64,000 bases of DNA from Chryseosolibacter sp964438975 (GCA_964438975.1 CAYTMU010000001.1:1-64000), one strand, 5' to 3'. Shown: positions 8,645-17,338, counted from the stretch's first letter. Program-made: numbers and translations. The notes: generated by a model from the letters alone, not told the origin.

Positions 8645-9007
8645 TCAGTCTTCCGGGAACGGAATAAACACAAACCGGGTAAACTCTTCATCGACGACAA
8701 ACAAACAGCAAAATTCGTCAGGATCCTTATATGCCTCTGTAAACGCCTCCTCGTCCGAAACGAGTTCGCGTTGAACAAATTCATCGAGGTACGACGCGTA
8801 GTACTTCCATTCCGTGCCGTGAATCCCCTGATCTATCAACAGCTGACCGATCGGCTGATCTACTTTGCAGACCGGAAAGATCGGCAACTGTGAGAATCCT
8901 CGTTTGCGAATCTGATAAGATGCTTCCTTTAGTGTATCGGCGACCTTGACGAAATCCTGAGAGATCGTACCAAGGTATTTTCCGCTGAGTTCTGGGTCGT
9001 TGTGCAT
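8645..9007 (-). CDS. Conserved hypothetical protein (Bacteroidota)
   Basis: This is a 120-residue soluble protein with no signal peptide or membrane segment. The block DFVKVADTLKEASYQIRKRG, then FPVCKVDQPIGQLLI and a C-terminal DEFCCLFVVDEEFTRFVFIPFPED-type acidic tail (given here as DEFCCLFVVD and FVFIPFPED), resembles an uncharacterised protein I know only from Bacteroidota genomes. I cannot assign a function. Immediately upstream of its start is a 100-N gap flanked by heptamer repeats, so its promoter region and its true distance from thiL are unknown. Confidence 0.7.
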   Translation of the reverse strand: MHNDPELSGKYLGTISQDFVKVADTLKEASYQIRKRGFSQLPIFPVCKVDQPIGQLLIDQGIHGTEWKYYASYLDEFVQRELVSDEEAFTEAYKDPDEFCCLFVVDEEFTRFVFIPFPED

Positions 9008-9024
9008 AGCGTATATTGGTCCAC

Positions 9025-9124
9025 NNNNNNNNNNNNNNNNNNNNNNNNNNNNNNNNNNNNNNNNNNNNNNNNNNNNNNNNNNNNNNNNNNNNNNNNNNNN
9101 NNNNNNNNNNNNNNNNNNNNNNNN
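9025..9124. other. Assembly gap of 100 N inside a heptamer repeat tract
   Basis: The gap is exactly 100 N, a placeholder. Both edges carry the same heptamer: ...TTGGTCCAC on the left, and GGTCCACAG followed by GGTCGACAGTTCAC on the right. The missing DNA is therefore probably a GGTCCAC-type array like the one at 12712-12963, which would explain the assembly break. It lies in the spacer between the hypothetical gene and thiL. Confidence 0.9.
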
Positions 9125-9160
9125 GGTCCACAGTTTGTCCGCGGTCGACAGTTCACGGTA

Positions 9161-10192
9161 TTAATGAAAATGATTCCATCCCTGGGCCTGAAGGCCAACA
9201 GCAGTACCCGACTTCGTTACCATAATATTCTCTTCCGGACGGCTGTGTATATAGCCGATCATGTGAATATCCGGGTGATTCCTGATCTTATCCTGATCTT
9301 CCTTCGCGATCGTGAACAGCAACTCATAGTCTTCCCCCCCATTGAGCGCGCACGTTACCGGGTCGATATTAAACTCAACAGCCGTATCGTATGTCAATTG
9401 ATCGATCGGGATTTTGTCTTCATAAATGCGCACGCCAACTTTCGATTCCTTTGACAAATGCAGGAGCTCCGATGCCAGTCCATCCGATACATCGATCATC
9501 GCAGTAGGTACTACTCCAAACTCGGCCAGATCGAGTATGATCTCGGTTCGCGCCTCCGGACGCAGTTGCCGCCCAACAATGTAGTCGTATTTTTCCAGCC
9601 CCGGTTCCATATCCGGGTTAGAAAGAAAGACCTGTTTTTCCCGCTCCAGTACCTGCAGTCCCACAAACGCGGCGCCAAGGTCACCAGTCACACATAAAAT
9701 GTCATGTTCCCCGGCTCCATGCCGGTATGCAACCTTTTTCTTTGCCACCCTGCCAACGGCAGTAATGGATATAATCAGCCCGGATGATGACGAGGTCAAG
9801 TCACCGCCAATGAGATCAATCTTGTAATTCTCACATGCTGCCTTAATTCCATCGTATAATGCATCCACGGCTTCAACGGAGAACCTGTTGCTGAGCGCAA
9901 GGCTCACAGTGATCTGCTCCGCGTGACCATTCATGGCCGCAATGTCAGAGACATTCACGGCCACGGCCTTATAGCCCAGGTGATGGATAGGACTGTAAGT
10001 AAGGTCGAAGTGAATCCCCTCAACCAGCATATCTGTTGCGACGAGCAGATAGGTATCGCCTGCGTCGATAACAGCAGAATCATCGCCTATTCCATAGACG
10101 GAGTTCGGCTGAGAGATGTCAAATCTATCCCGGATTCGATCGATCAGGCCGAACTCACCCAACTGACTGATTTCCAATATTTTATGTTTCAT
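9161..10192 (-). CDS. thiL: Thiamine-monophosphate kinase
   Basis: This 343-residue ATP-dependent kinase converts thiamine phosphate to the cofactor thiamine diphosphate. ThiL signatures are present: the ISQLGEFGLIDRI start, GIGDDSAVI, TDMLVEGIHFD, the KAVAVNVSDIAAMNG segment, GGDLTSS, and the C-terminal MIDVSDGLASEL and NGGEDYELLFT. These acidic residues bind Mg-ATP. The length fits the family. No other thiamine genes are adjacent. Confidence 0.95.
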   Translation of the reverse strand: MKHKILEISQLGEFGLIDRIRDRFDISQPNSVYGIGDDSAVIDAGDTYLLVATDMLVEGIHFDLTYSPIHHLGYKAVAVNVSDIAAMNGHAEQITVSLALSNRFSVEAVDALYDGIKAACENYKIDLIGGDLTSSSSGLIISITAVGRVAKKKVAYRHGAGEHDILCVTGDLGAAFVGLQVLEREKQVFLSNPDMEPGLEKYDYIVGRQLRPEARTEIILDLAEFGVVPTAMIDVSDGLASELLHLSKESKVGVRIYEDKIPIDQLTYDTAVEFNIDPVTCALNGGEDYELLFTIAKEDQDKIRNHPDIHMIGYIHSRPEENIMVTKSGTAVGLQAQGWNHFH

Positions 10193-10315
10193 GGGGATAT
10201 TCTGTCTATTTTTAAGATACCGTTTATCGGCTTTGCAGGCGCAAAATCTGAATTATAATCTAAAAGCGGTTCTTTTTGCTGGTGAAGTAGTATTAACACC
10301 CGAAAACAGTGCGTC

Positions 10316-10471
10316 ATGAAAAAGTATTGCGGCTTTGTGCTCGTCTTCCTTATAATTCTCAGTTCCTGCGCCGGTAGCAAACCCTACTACAAAACAGCTG
10401 AGGGCAAGCGAAAGCAAAAGTACTATAACGACATCCAGTTCGGCGGACGCAAGGCGAAGCAAGGGTATTAG
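10316..10471 (+). CDS. Small lipoprotein, 51 residues
   Basis: This short open frame encodes MKKYCGFVLVFLIILSSC, a signal peptide with an LSSC lipobox. A highly basic tail rich in Lys, Gln and Tyr follows (KRKQKYYNDIQFGGRK). The predicted product is a tiny lipid-anchored envelope protein of about 34 residues after processing. Its TAG stop overlaps the mce stop by two bases in tail-to-tail orientation (10469-10470 shared). I have no function for it. A signal peptide, lipobox and coherent basic tail in so short an ORF make a chance ORF unlikely. Confidence 0.65.
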   Translation: MKKYCGFVLVFLIILSSCAGSKPYYKTAEGKRKQKYYNDIQFGGRKAKQGY

Positions 10472-10869
10472 GACTGTTCCTGGCACAGTTCCACCAGCAC
10501 CCCGTTAGTTGATTTGGGGTGTAGAAAAACGACGAGCTTGTTATCCGCGCCTTTTCTCGGTTCAGGGTTGACAACCTCAAATCCCTTGTCGACATATTCT
10601 TTGACACTTTCTTTGATATCGCTGACGGCAAAGGCCAAATGATGGATACCCTCCCCTCTTTTTTCGATGAACCTGGCGATTGGAGAGTTCTCATTGACGG
10701 ATTCGAGGAGTTCTATCTTTACGTCTCCAACCATAAAGAAAGAGGTCGTAACCCCCTCCGATTCAACCAACTCAGCCTTGTAGGGCTCTTTTCCCAGCAA
10801 CCGTGTAAAGGTCTCGTTCGCTTCCGCCAGATTCCGGACGGCTATACCGATGTGTTCCACTTTCTCCAT
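10468..10869 (-). CDS. mce: Methylmalonyl-CoA epimerase
   Basis: This 133-residue protein of the vicinal-oxygen-chelate fold is predicted to interconvert (R)- and (S)-methylmalonyl-CoA in propionate metabolism. It shows the two beta-alpha-beta-beta-beta modules. Metal ligands are visible as His6 in VEHIGIAV, the GIHHLAF histidine and the C-terminal glutamate in VLVELCQ. The GVTTSFFMVGDVKIELLES segment is typical of the epimerase branch. Methylmalonyl-CoA mutase is not in the window. Confidence 0.9.
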   Translation of the reverse strand: MEKVEHIGIAVRNLAEANETFTRLLGKEPYKAELVESEGVTTSFFMVGDVKIELLESVNENSPIARFIEKRGEGIHHLAFAVSDIKESVKEYVDKGFEVVNPEPRKGADNKLVVFLHPKSTNGVLVELCQEQS

Positions 10870-11005
10870 AATTGCGTTAACTTTGTAGCCAAAGAAGAAA
10901 CTTTTTCGTGTATTAGAAAGTTTTCAGGCAAGATCGAAGGGCTGAGGCACAATTGCCAGCGTCTCCGAGGTCGAATTAATATCAAATGATAATTCTGTCG
11001 AATAA

Positions 11006-11332
11006 ATGATATCTGTAACCGAAAAAGCGAAAGAAAGAATCTCTGAACTTCGGAAGGAAGAAGGCCATCCTGAAACCGCCAATATTCGCGTATCTGTTAA
11101 AGGCGGTGGATGCTCAGGTCTTATGTACGATCTGGGGTTTGACGAGATCATCAATCCACTCGATCAGGTTTTTGAAGACAGAGGAATCAAAATTCTCGTC
11201 GACAAGAAGTCATTGCTTTACCTACTGGGAACCACTTTGGATTTCTCCGACGGTTTGAATGGCAAAGGTTTTCAGTTCGTCAACCCCAACGCCTCCCGGA
11301 CTTGCGGTTGCGGAGAATCTTTCTCCGTCTGA
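11006..11332 (+). CDS. A-type Fe-S carrier (HesB/IscA family)
   Basis: This 108-residue protein carries Fe-S clusters or iron to apoproteins. The three ligand cysteines are present: Cys36 in GGGCSGL and Cys100/Cys102 in TCGCGES. The ATG at 11006 gives the family start MISVTEKAKERI. It is a lone gene between the divergent mce and the convergent aminopeptidase gene, not inside an isc or suf operon. A TAACTTTG box lies at 10878-10885, but the distance is long and the -33 is poor. Confidence 0.92.
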   Translation: MISVTEKAKERISELRKEEGHPETANIRVSVKGGGCSGLMYDLGFDEIINPLDQVFEDRGIKILVDKKSLLYLLGTTLDFSDGLNGKGFQFVNPNASRTCGCGESFSV

Positions 11333-11355
11333 CAAACCAGGACTCGCCGCGAGCC

Positions 11356-12657
11356 TCATTGTTTTGAGTTCATGATTTCTTCGATCTCTTCAACCTCACG
11401 AGGAATATCTTTCATGAGATCAACGACGCCATCCTCGGTTAGAACAACATTGTTCTCGATCCTCACCCCGATCCCTTCTTCCCGGATATAGATACCGGGT
11501 TCCACCGTCCAAACCATTCCTGGCAGCATCTTGCTGTACATACTACCTACATCATGAACATCCAGGCCGAGCATGTGCGATGTTCCGTGCGAGAAGTATT
11601 TCATGAATAGTGGTCTCTCAGGGTCCTGTCTTTCTATCTCGCGTTTGTCAAGTAGTTTGAGCGCAATGAGTTCCGACTCCGTCAACTTCTGTATCTCCTT
11701 GTGATAATCATAGTAAAAAACACCAGGTCGGAGCATCTGCATGGCAGCCTTCTGGATCTTAAGGACCGCCTCATAAACCTGACGCTGCCGTGGGGTAAAT
11801 CGTCCGTTCACAGGAATTGTTCTTGTAAGATCGGCATTGTAGTTCGCATACTCTGCGCCGACATCCATGAGCACTACGTCGCCGTCCCGGCATGTCTGAT
11901 CATTGACAACATAATGAAGCACACATGAATTGGCTCCCGATGCGATGATCGGTTCATAGGCAAAACCGCGAGAGCCATTGCGAAGGAATTCATGAGCGTA
12001 TTCAGCTTCGATCTCAAATTCCATTACTCCGGCCTTGACGAAATCCAGTACACGTCGAAATGCCTTGCCAGTGATATCACAAGCTTGCAGCAATAACTCC
12101 ACCTCCTCCTTGGTCTTGACACTGCGGAGTCGGTGCATGATCGGTGCGAGTCGTTCATAGCGATGAAGCGGGTACTTCCGCTGGCACCACCTGATAAAGC
12201 GCTGGTCACGCGAGGGCACTGCTACATCAGCGCGGTAGTGGTCATTTGTGTTCAGGTATACGTGTTCCACGTTACCCATCACCATCATCATGTGAAAGAT
12301 CCTGTGAAATTCGCTGCTCCACATCACCGTCTTGATACCGGTCAACGCTCTCGCTTCTTCCCGGGTGAGTTTATGTCCCTCCCATAAGGCTATTCGTTCA
12401 TTTGTCTCGCGTACGAACAAAACCTCGCGGTATTTCTCATCCGGGAAACCCGGGCACAGTACGAGTATGGTTTCCTCCTGATCCACGCCGGTAAGGTAGA
12501 AGAGATCACTATTCTGGCGGAAGCGCATAGTGCCATCAGCATTGGTAGGCATGATGTCATTTGAATTCACGACCGTCACGGAGTTGGACTTGAGCTCCTG
12601 CATCAGTTTATCGCGGTTCCCGACGAACAGCTGCTGATCAATCTTTTGGTATCGCAT
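11356..12657 (-). CDS. pepP: Xaa-Pro aminopeptidase (aminopeptidase P family)
   Basis: This 433-residue M24-family dimetal peptidase removes N-terminal residues preceding proline. It has the N-terminal creatinase-like domain with SDLFYLTGVDQEET, then the pita-bread catalytic domain. Ligands are seen in DVGAEYANYNADLTRT (two Asp), SHGTSHMLGLDVHD (His), WTVEPGIYI (Glu) and GVRIENNVV (Glu). The open frame runs 39 codons further upstream, but that part is only translated GGTCCAC repeats (it begins MDHGPWTVD). The ATG at 12657 is the credible start. Confidence 0.93.
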   Translation of the reverse strand: MRYQKIDQQLFVGNRDKLMQELKSNSVTVVNSNDIMPTNADGTMRFRQNSDLFYLTGVDQEETILVLCPGFPDEKYREVLFVRETNERIALWEGHKLTREEARALTGIKTVMWSSEFHRIFHMMMVMGNVEHVYLNTNDHYRADVAVPSRDQRFIRWCQRKYPLHRYERLAPIMHRLRSVKTKEEVELLLQACDITGKAFRRVLDFVKAGVMEFEIEAEYAHEFLRNGSRGFAYEPIIASGANSCVLHYVVNDQTCRDGDVVLMDVGAEYANYNADLTRTIPVNGRFTPRQRQVYEAVLKIQKAAMQMLRPGVFYYDYHKEIQKLTESELIALKLLDKREIERQDPERPLFMKYFSHGTSHMLGLDVHDVGSMYSKMLPGMVWTVEPGIYIREEGIGVRIENNVVLTEDGVVDLMKDIPREVEEIEEIMNSKQ

Positions 12658-12711
12658 GTAAAAAGCCTGGTGAATGCGCAATGTTAACCAACCTATCGGG
12701 AAAGGGCAAAT

Positions 12712-12963
12712 GGTCCACGGTCGACGGTCCACGGTCCACGGTCCACAGTCCACAGTCCACGGTCCATGGTCCATGGTCGTGGGAGCATGGGTCGTAGTGA
12801 TTCCTTACCTCACGTGTTTAGGTGATAGGTAATGTCGGTGTTTCCATATCAATCCACATGCGGGTTGTTGCCGAGTGCATCCAGTTGCCACAGCCGTGGA
12901 CCGTGGACCGTCGCACAGTGGACTAAACCGTGGACCGTGGACTGTGGACCGTGGACCGTGGAC
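12712..12963. repeat. Inverted pair of heptamer arrays (GGTCCAC / GTGGACC)
   Basis: 12712-12781 consists of ten consecutive heptamers: GGTCCAC, GGTCGAC, GGTCCAC three times, AGTCCAC twice, GGTCCAT twice, then GGTCGTG. 12895-12963 is a similar but less regular array in the opposite orientation (GTGGACC and variants). The two arrays can pair as long arms around a 113-base centre. The right array runs directly into the stop codon of the membrane-protein gene at 12963. The left array ends 54 bases before the pepP start. This fills the 305-base gene-free stretch 12658-12962. I see no ORF or known RNA in the centre. Confidence 0.9.
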
Positions 12964-13469
12964 TATTGAATGATCTCGCTTTGATCGTGCATCGGTTTGG
13001 TTCTCTTGCGGTCTGCAAGAAAATTGGAGAGCATATAGGTCGCAAATAACCCGGAGAACACGCCTTCTAATGAGATAATGAAAGACATGATATAAGGATT
13101 CAGATAAAAGCCGAGAGGTTGTTTTTGAGCGAGCATCTCCCAGAAATTCTTATCAATATGCATATAGAAGAAAATGAATACGGAGAAGGAGAGGGCGGCG
13201 ATCGCAGAGGTCCACATACCGGTTTTGAACGCGTGGAAATAGTCCATCTGGTCGCGATGGGTCCGGCGGTATTGTTTCAGAGCGAAATACACCCCCGCGG
13301 TCAGGAACACGAAATTCCCCAATCGAAATTCGGTGATGTGTGACAACCCAATGGCGTACATCAGAAAGAAATATGCGATCAACGCCAGAAGAACGATCGT
13401 TCCGTAAATCTCCGGAATTCGATTTGCGACGTCCCAAATAGATGTGTTTCCAATCTTCATGGTATTCAT
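12963..13469 (-). CDS. Four-helix membrane protein, DUF4199-like
   Basis: This 168-residue inner-membrane protein has four predicted transmembrane segments (around GTIVLLALIAYFFLMYAI, FVFLTAGVYFAL, ALSFSVFIFFYM and FIISLEGVFSGLFATYML). The short basic loop KQYRRTHRDQMDYFHAFKTG between segments two and three resembles the loop in DUF4199 proteins, but the match is weaker than for the two genes near 39-40 kb. The start is uncertain: ATGs at 13469 and 13460 both fit, and an upstream TTG at 13484 is less likely. Its function is unknown. The stop codon abuts a heptamer repeat array. Confidence 0.6.
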   Translation of the reverse strand: MNTMKIGNTSIWDVANRIPEIYGTIVLLALIAYFFLMYAIGLSHITEFRLGNFVFLTAGVYFALKQYRRTHRDQMDYFHAFKTGMWTSAIAALSFSVFIFFYMHIDKNFWEMLAQKQPLGFYLNPYIMSFIISLEGVFSGLFATYMLSNFLADRKRTKPMHDQSEIIQ

Positions 13470-13521
13470 GTTCTGGAAATACAATCAAAAAAAGTATGCC
13501 ATCGACCGACGGTTGCCCGGA

Positions 13522-13839
13522 TTATCGGTCGGTTGGTTTGCTGGGTTCGTCCTTCGCCACGAGATTGATCAAAATCTCCTGCCATTCGTCCCCGAGGGAA
13601 ATACGGGGAACCGGTCGGCCCGTGCGACGATACCAGTACGCGGCGTTTCCCAGATCACCTTCCTTTCGGTGCAGATAAGCATGCACCCATGCTCCATTAT
13701 CGGAAGTAATGTCCTGCGCGATGTTATGTGCTGCTTCCCAATTATCTTTTGCGTCGTACCACATCGCTTCGAGCAATGGTGATACTCCTTTCGGCGGTTC
13801 AGAAGATGAAAGAGTCGCAGTGAATTCCTCGAGTGTCAT
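13522..13839 (-). CDS. Conserved hypothetical protein
   Basis: This is a 105-residue soluble protein with no signal sequence. The core, WEAAHNIAQDITSDNGAW then VHAYLHRKEGDLGNAAYWY, has a repeated helical look reminiscent of TPR/Sel1 motifs, and I recognise it as a widely conserved protein of unknown function. I use the ATG at 13839 (MTLEEFTATL); eight upstream codons in frame show no conservation. It stands alone between the membrane protein and the response regulator on the same strand. Confidence 0.7.
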   Translation of the reverse strand: MTLEEFTATLSSSEPPKGVSPLLEAMWYDAKDNWEAAHNIAQDITSDNGAWVHAYLHRKEGDLGNAAYWYRRTGRPVPRISLGDEWQEILINLVAKDEPSKPTDR

Positions 13840-13893
13840 GGTGTAAAAAAGCCAAAAAAACACACGTATAGCAACTGATGAGATGTCGGCGGA

Positions 13894-14337
13894 CTAATTG
13901 AATTGAGAGGGCGCGCAGCATTCCTGCCAATAAGCGATAATTTTTCTCATCACCTGTTCCAATTCCGCCATAGTCGTGGGCTTGATAAAGAAGCCCTGCA
14001 CGGAAAGGTCATACGCCTGCCGGACAGCCTTCTTATCGGCGGTAGTGGTGAAGAAAAGATATGGTATGTGTTTGGCACCAAGTCTTTCGCTCTGGAATAT
14101 TCGGTTTCGTATTTCGAATCCGTCCATTCCCGGCATGTTAATGTCGGAAATAATCAGGAATGGTACTTCAACGGTCGCAGCCAGGTACTCAACTACTGCG
14201 TTTCCCTCGTTGAAAAACAGCACCTTGTTCGGACACTTAAGTTGTCTGAAAATTTCGCCCATTATGAAATGATCCTCCGGATCGTCGTCAATCACAATGA
14301 TTGGCCCGGACTTGCATATGTGACTCTTGTTCAGCAT
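13894..14337 (-). CDS. Single-domain response regulator (Rcp1/CheY-like)
   Basis: This 147-residue receiver domain has no output domain. The acidic pocket is DDD at 17-19, the phospho-acceptor is Asp65 in ISDINMPGMDGFE, the switch threonines are FFTTT (96-100), and the conserved lysine is 119 in FIKP. Such proteins usually act in phosphorelays with hybrid or phytochrome-type kinases, but no kinase lies nearby, so the partner is unknown. The ATG at 14337 (MLNKSHICKS) is chosen over an upstream in-frame start. It lies 128 bases downstream of the polysaccharide locus on the same strand; whether it has a role there is unproven. Confidence 0.9.
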   Translation of the reverse strand: MLNKSHICKSGPIIVIDDDPEDHFIMGEIFRQLKCPNKVLFFNEGNAVVEYLAATVEVPFLIISDINMPGMDGFEIRNRIFQSERLGAKHIPYLFFTTTADKKAVRQAYDLSVQGFFIKPTTMAELEQVMRKIIAYWQECCAPSQFN

Positions 14338-14465
14338 CCAAGATTGTTTTTGCCTAGCAGCATATGCCACCACCATGAAAAAATGGTGCCACGGCTGTTA
14401 CGTACTGATAGTTGACAACCAGCGAGACTAGGCTGTGGAAAGATGCACCAACCCGCCCTGTCAGT

Positions 14466-15812
14466 CTACTGACTTTGGAATCCGAGTTTTTGCAAGGCAG
14501 GTCTGATTTCGGGTGCATTCATGAATAGACCCCAGAGGAGACCCGAACGATGATTCTCCATCATCACCACGATCGGTCCTTGATCGATCGCGAGGTATCG
14601 CGGCGGGAACCAATTATTCTCCTCGCTGAACGCATCGTAGAAGCCGAATTGACCCCAGACCCTGTCTCTCAGACTGTCGTACAGGTATCGGACGACCTTC
14701 ATTGATTCATCGGGGGTATAGGGAAAGGACGAGAGCGCAGCAGTTGGCGTAATGACACCAAGGTCGTTTTCAGGGTGGTGCGCGGAATAGCCATTTACAG
14801 AATAGCTAGCGGTCAGTCCCCAGCAATTCTCTCCGTACCCCTTGAAGTATTTCGGGTTCTGGATACAATAAGCGCGATTGATCAAGGTATGGTTTCGATT
14901 GTGTTCCCAGTAGTCGGCATACTGATCCTTTAAATTTCTTGGGTCAAGTCCCAGGTACGAATAATGCGCCCAGAAAAGCGGTCCGCCGTATTGTTGCGCC
15001 CCGTTATGCCGAAGTGCCAGATGGTATCCGAACTGTTCGTGACCAGGGTCATTTACGATTGCACCTCCCCGCGCCCAGCCCTCGTGATATACCTCGGGAG
15101 GAACCCCATGAGTGGGAGAGGCTGCAGCCAGGACATACATAATGTGGCATTCATTATAACCCGTTACTGCGAAGTTCATCGCCCATTCATGCTGAGGAGA
15201 CCAGTGCCAGTAGAGCACATTCTGGCCTCCCCTGCGATACCAATCCCATTCGATCTCCCTCCAAAGCTTGTCGATCTTGTCCGCCATCGCACGTTCCTGC
15301 TCGTTGCCAGCTTTAAAGTATTCACGGACGCAAATCAGTCCCTGCGCCAGGAATGCAGTTTCGACCAGATCGCCACCGTCATCCTGCGGACTGAAGGGCT
15401 TTACTTTCCCCGTTTCTCCGTCCATCCAATGCGGCCAAGCACCGTGAAAACGATCCGCCTCTGCAAGCCAATTGACAACTTTATTAAGCCGTTGGAAACC
15501 TTGTTCGCGCGTAATGAAGTTCCGTTCAATACCGACCAAGATCGCCATTACGCCGAAACCGGTACCGCCCGACGTAATTATATGTTTGTCATTCTCCGGA
15601 TAAATGTCATCGGCATGGAATCGCTCACGCGCTGCACCCGACGTCGGTTCAGCGCCATCCCAGAAGTATTGGAACGTGCGATATTGCACAAGCGTCATTA
15701 GTGAATCGTCGCTGATCGGTTCGCCGGGCGCCTCCGTCCTTTCGTTGCTATCCAATCGGGTACATCCGGCAAAAGCAATTGCGAGAATGATGATGACGAT
15801 CATGTTCTTCAT
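14466..15812 (-). CDS. GH144-like lipoprotein, predicted endo-beta-1,2-glucanase
   Basis: This 448-residue protein begins MKNMIVIIILAIAFAGC, a lipoprotein signal. It then matches the 'glucoamylase' domain that corresponds to glycoside hydrolase family 144: LVQYRTFQYFWDGAEPTSG, SGGTGFGVMAI, GAWPHWMDGETGK, GGDLVETAFLAQGL, FAVTGYNECHI and NCWGLTASYSVNGY. The characterised Bacteroidota member of this family cleaves beta-1,2-glucan to sophorose. The catalytic acid is not certain from sequence, so I name none. It follows SusD and SusC on the same strand, which supports a surface glycan-degrading role. The ATG at 15812 is preferred over a TTG at 15848 because it places the signal peptide at the terminus. 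Confidence 0.82.
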   Translation of the reverse strand: MKNMIVIIILAIAFAGCTRLDSNERTEAPGEPISDDSLMTLVQYRTFQYFWDGAEPTSGAARERFHADDIYPENDKHIITSGGTGFGVMAILVGIERNFITREQGFQRLNKVVNWLAEADRFHGAWPHWMDGETGKVKPFSPQDDGGDLVETAFLAQGLICVREYFKAGNEQERAMADKIDKLWREIEWDWYRRGGQNVLYWHWSPQHEWAMNFAVTGYNECHIMYVLAAASPTHGVPPEVYHEGWARGGAIVNDPGHEQFGYHLALRHNGAQQYGGPLFWAHYSYLGLDPRNLKDQYADYWEHNRNHTLINRAYCIQNPKYFKGYGENCWGLTASYSVNGYSAHHPENDLGVITPTAALSSFPYTPDESMKVVRYLYDSLRDRVWGQFGFYDAFSEENNWFPPRYLAIDQGPIVVMMENHRSGLLWGLFMNAPEIRPALQKLGFQSQ

Positions 15813-15844
15813 GACATCTGTCTTTGCGTCCAAACGCGGTTTAC

Positions 15845-17326
15845 TCAATAACCTTCGCTCTGCGAAAGAACACCTCCGCTGAGGTCAATCTCCGTTTGAG
15901 GAACAGGCCAGAACTTATTGTGTGGTTTCCAACCCAGAGGTCCGAATACCTCCTCACCTCTTCCCTGCCGAATGACGTCAAAGTAGCGATCGAACTCCAT
16001 CGCCAGCTCAACTCTGCGCTCATGCCAGATTGCCCGCCTGAGTTGCTCCTGGTCGGTCGTAGTGACCTCAGGCAAGATACTGTTGTCACCGCCCCGCGCC
16101 CGCGCTCTGACAAGTTCGAGGGATTCCAGTGCATCTTCCGTATTGCCGAGTTCGTTGTTCGCTTCTGCGTTCATCAACAACACATCGGCATAGCGAATAA
16201 CACGGATGTTTTGTTCAGCACCCTCGTTATACCCTGCGACATGCTGACTGAAGGGCACGTACGACTTCTGGTTATATCTGGGATTATCTCCCACTGCGGG
16301 AATGACATCGCCCTGTGGTGTAGTCTCACCGCGAAATATGATGGTGGCATCCCTGCGAGGATCATCTTCCTCAAACGCGGCAACCAGATCCTCCGTCGGC
16401 ACGTTGAACCCCCAGCCACCCCCGGTGGAGCCTCGAACGCCCTGCACCTGGGAGTACTGTGAGTTCGACGCATCGGGATTACCCGGAACTATGGTGGCCT
16501 GAATTTCAAAGATCGATTCACTCGAGTTCTCATTTTGAACACGGAATAGTTGCTCAAAGTCCGGGAACAGTGAATAGCCAAGTGTCATTACTTCCCCGGT
16601 GAGTCGAAGAACATCTTCCCACTTGTTCTGATACATGGCGACCTTCGCATGCAATGCCAGTGCTGCACCCTTCGTAGCGCGGCCGACATCGATTCCTGTA
16701 TACGAGGGGGGAAGCACAGCAGCCGCTTCCGCGAGGTCCTTTTCTATCTGTGCATACACATCAGCTTGCGGGCTTCGCGTAAGATTGTATTCCTCAACAT
16801 CCGCGGGAACGTTCAGTCGCAATGGAACATCGCCAAACGCGCGCGTCAATCTGAAGTAGGCATATGCGCGAACAAACTTCGCTTCGGCGAGATAACGATC
16901 GCGGAGGCCCTGGTCTATCGAAATGTCCGGAATATTGTCGAGCACCTGGTTCGCCAGGTTGACCGACTGGTACTGCCCATCCCAGAACTCAAGCAACTGA
17001 CCATCTGTAGGAGAAACAGTGTAGTTATTGTACGTATTAAGAAAGGTAGCATCTGTCGGTGAACTGCCCTTCTCCGTATCGTCGGAACCCAAACTTTCAA
17101 TAGCGATCGGTGCAAAGGCTACCTGCGTCCATCCGCGCAGATTTGCATACATAGCATTGACAGCTTTGGCGGCGTCATCCGCCGACACCCAGAATTGTTC
17201 CGATGGTTCCTCGCCCTGCGGAGGGACATCCAGGAAGCTTTCGTTGCAGCTGAGGGAGACTAGGAGAAAACAAGCAAGCAGCACACTGACTTTTTTTCCC
17301 GCGAGCGATCCATAAAAGGTTTTCAT
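15845..17326 (-). CDS. SusD/RagB-family outer-membrane glycan-binding lipoprotein
   Basis: This 493-residue protein is predicted to cap the SusC transporter and bind oligosaccharide at the cell surface. The lipoprotein signal ends in LVSLSC. TPR-like SusD helices follow, with AKFVRAYAYFRLTRAFGDVPL, the hallmark segment of the family. The C-terminus has the usual VIRYADVLLMNAEANNELG and HERRVELAMEFDRYFDVIRQG blocks. It sits 12 bases after susC and leads into the GH144 gene, so all three are probably one operon. Confidence 0.95.
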   Translation of the reverse strand: MKTFYGSLAGKKVSVLLACFLLVSLSCNESFLDVPPQGEEPSEQFWVSADDAAKAVNAMYANLRGWTQVAFAPIAIESLGSDDTEKGSSPTDATFLNTYNNYTVSPTDGQLLEFWDGQYQSVNLANQVLDNIPDISIDQGLRDRYLAEAKFVRAYAYFRLTRAFGDVPLRLNVPADVEEYNLTRSPQADVYAQIEKDLAEAAAVLPPSYTGIDVGRATKGAALALHAKVAMYQNKWEDVLRLTGEVMTLGYSLFPDFEQLFRVQNENSSESIFEIQATIVPGNPDASNSQYSQVQGVRGSTGGGWGFNVPTEDLVAAFEEDDPRRDATIIFRGETTPQGDVIPAVGDNPRYNQKSYVPFSQHVAGYNEGAEQNIRVIRYADVLLMNAEANNELGNTEDALESLELVRARARGGDNSILPEVTTTDQEQLRRAIWHERRVELAMEFDRYFDVIRQGRGEEVFGPLGWKPHNKFWPVPQTEIDLSGGVLSQSEGY

Positions 17327-17338
17327 AGCTTACTGTGG

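Noticed and set aside
12658..12774. N-terminal extension of the aminopeptidase P frame
   Set aside because: The extra 39 codons mostly translate the heptamer repeat (MDHGPWTVD...), and the natural start is at 12657.
12712..12963. Heptamer arrays as a CRISPR array
   Set aside because: There are no unique spacers of uniform length, the unit is seven bases, and no cas genes are present.
14964..15701. 245-codon plus-strand open frame
   Set aside because: It lies antisense to the GH144-like gene and shows no family motifs.
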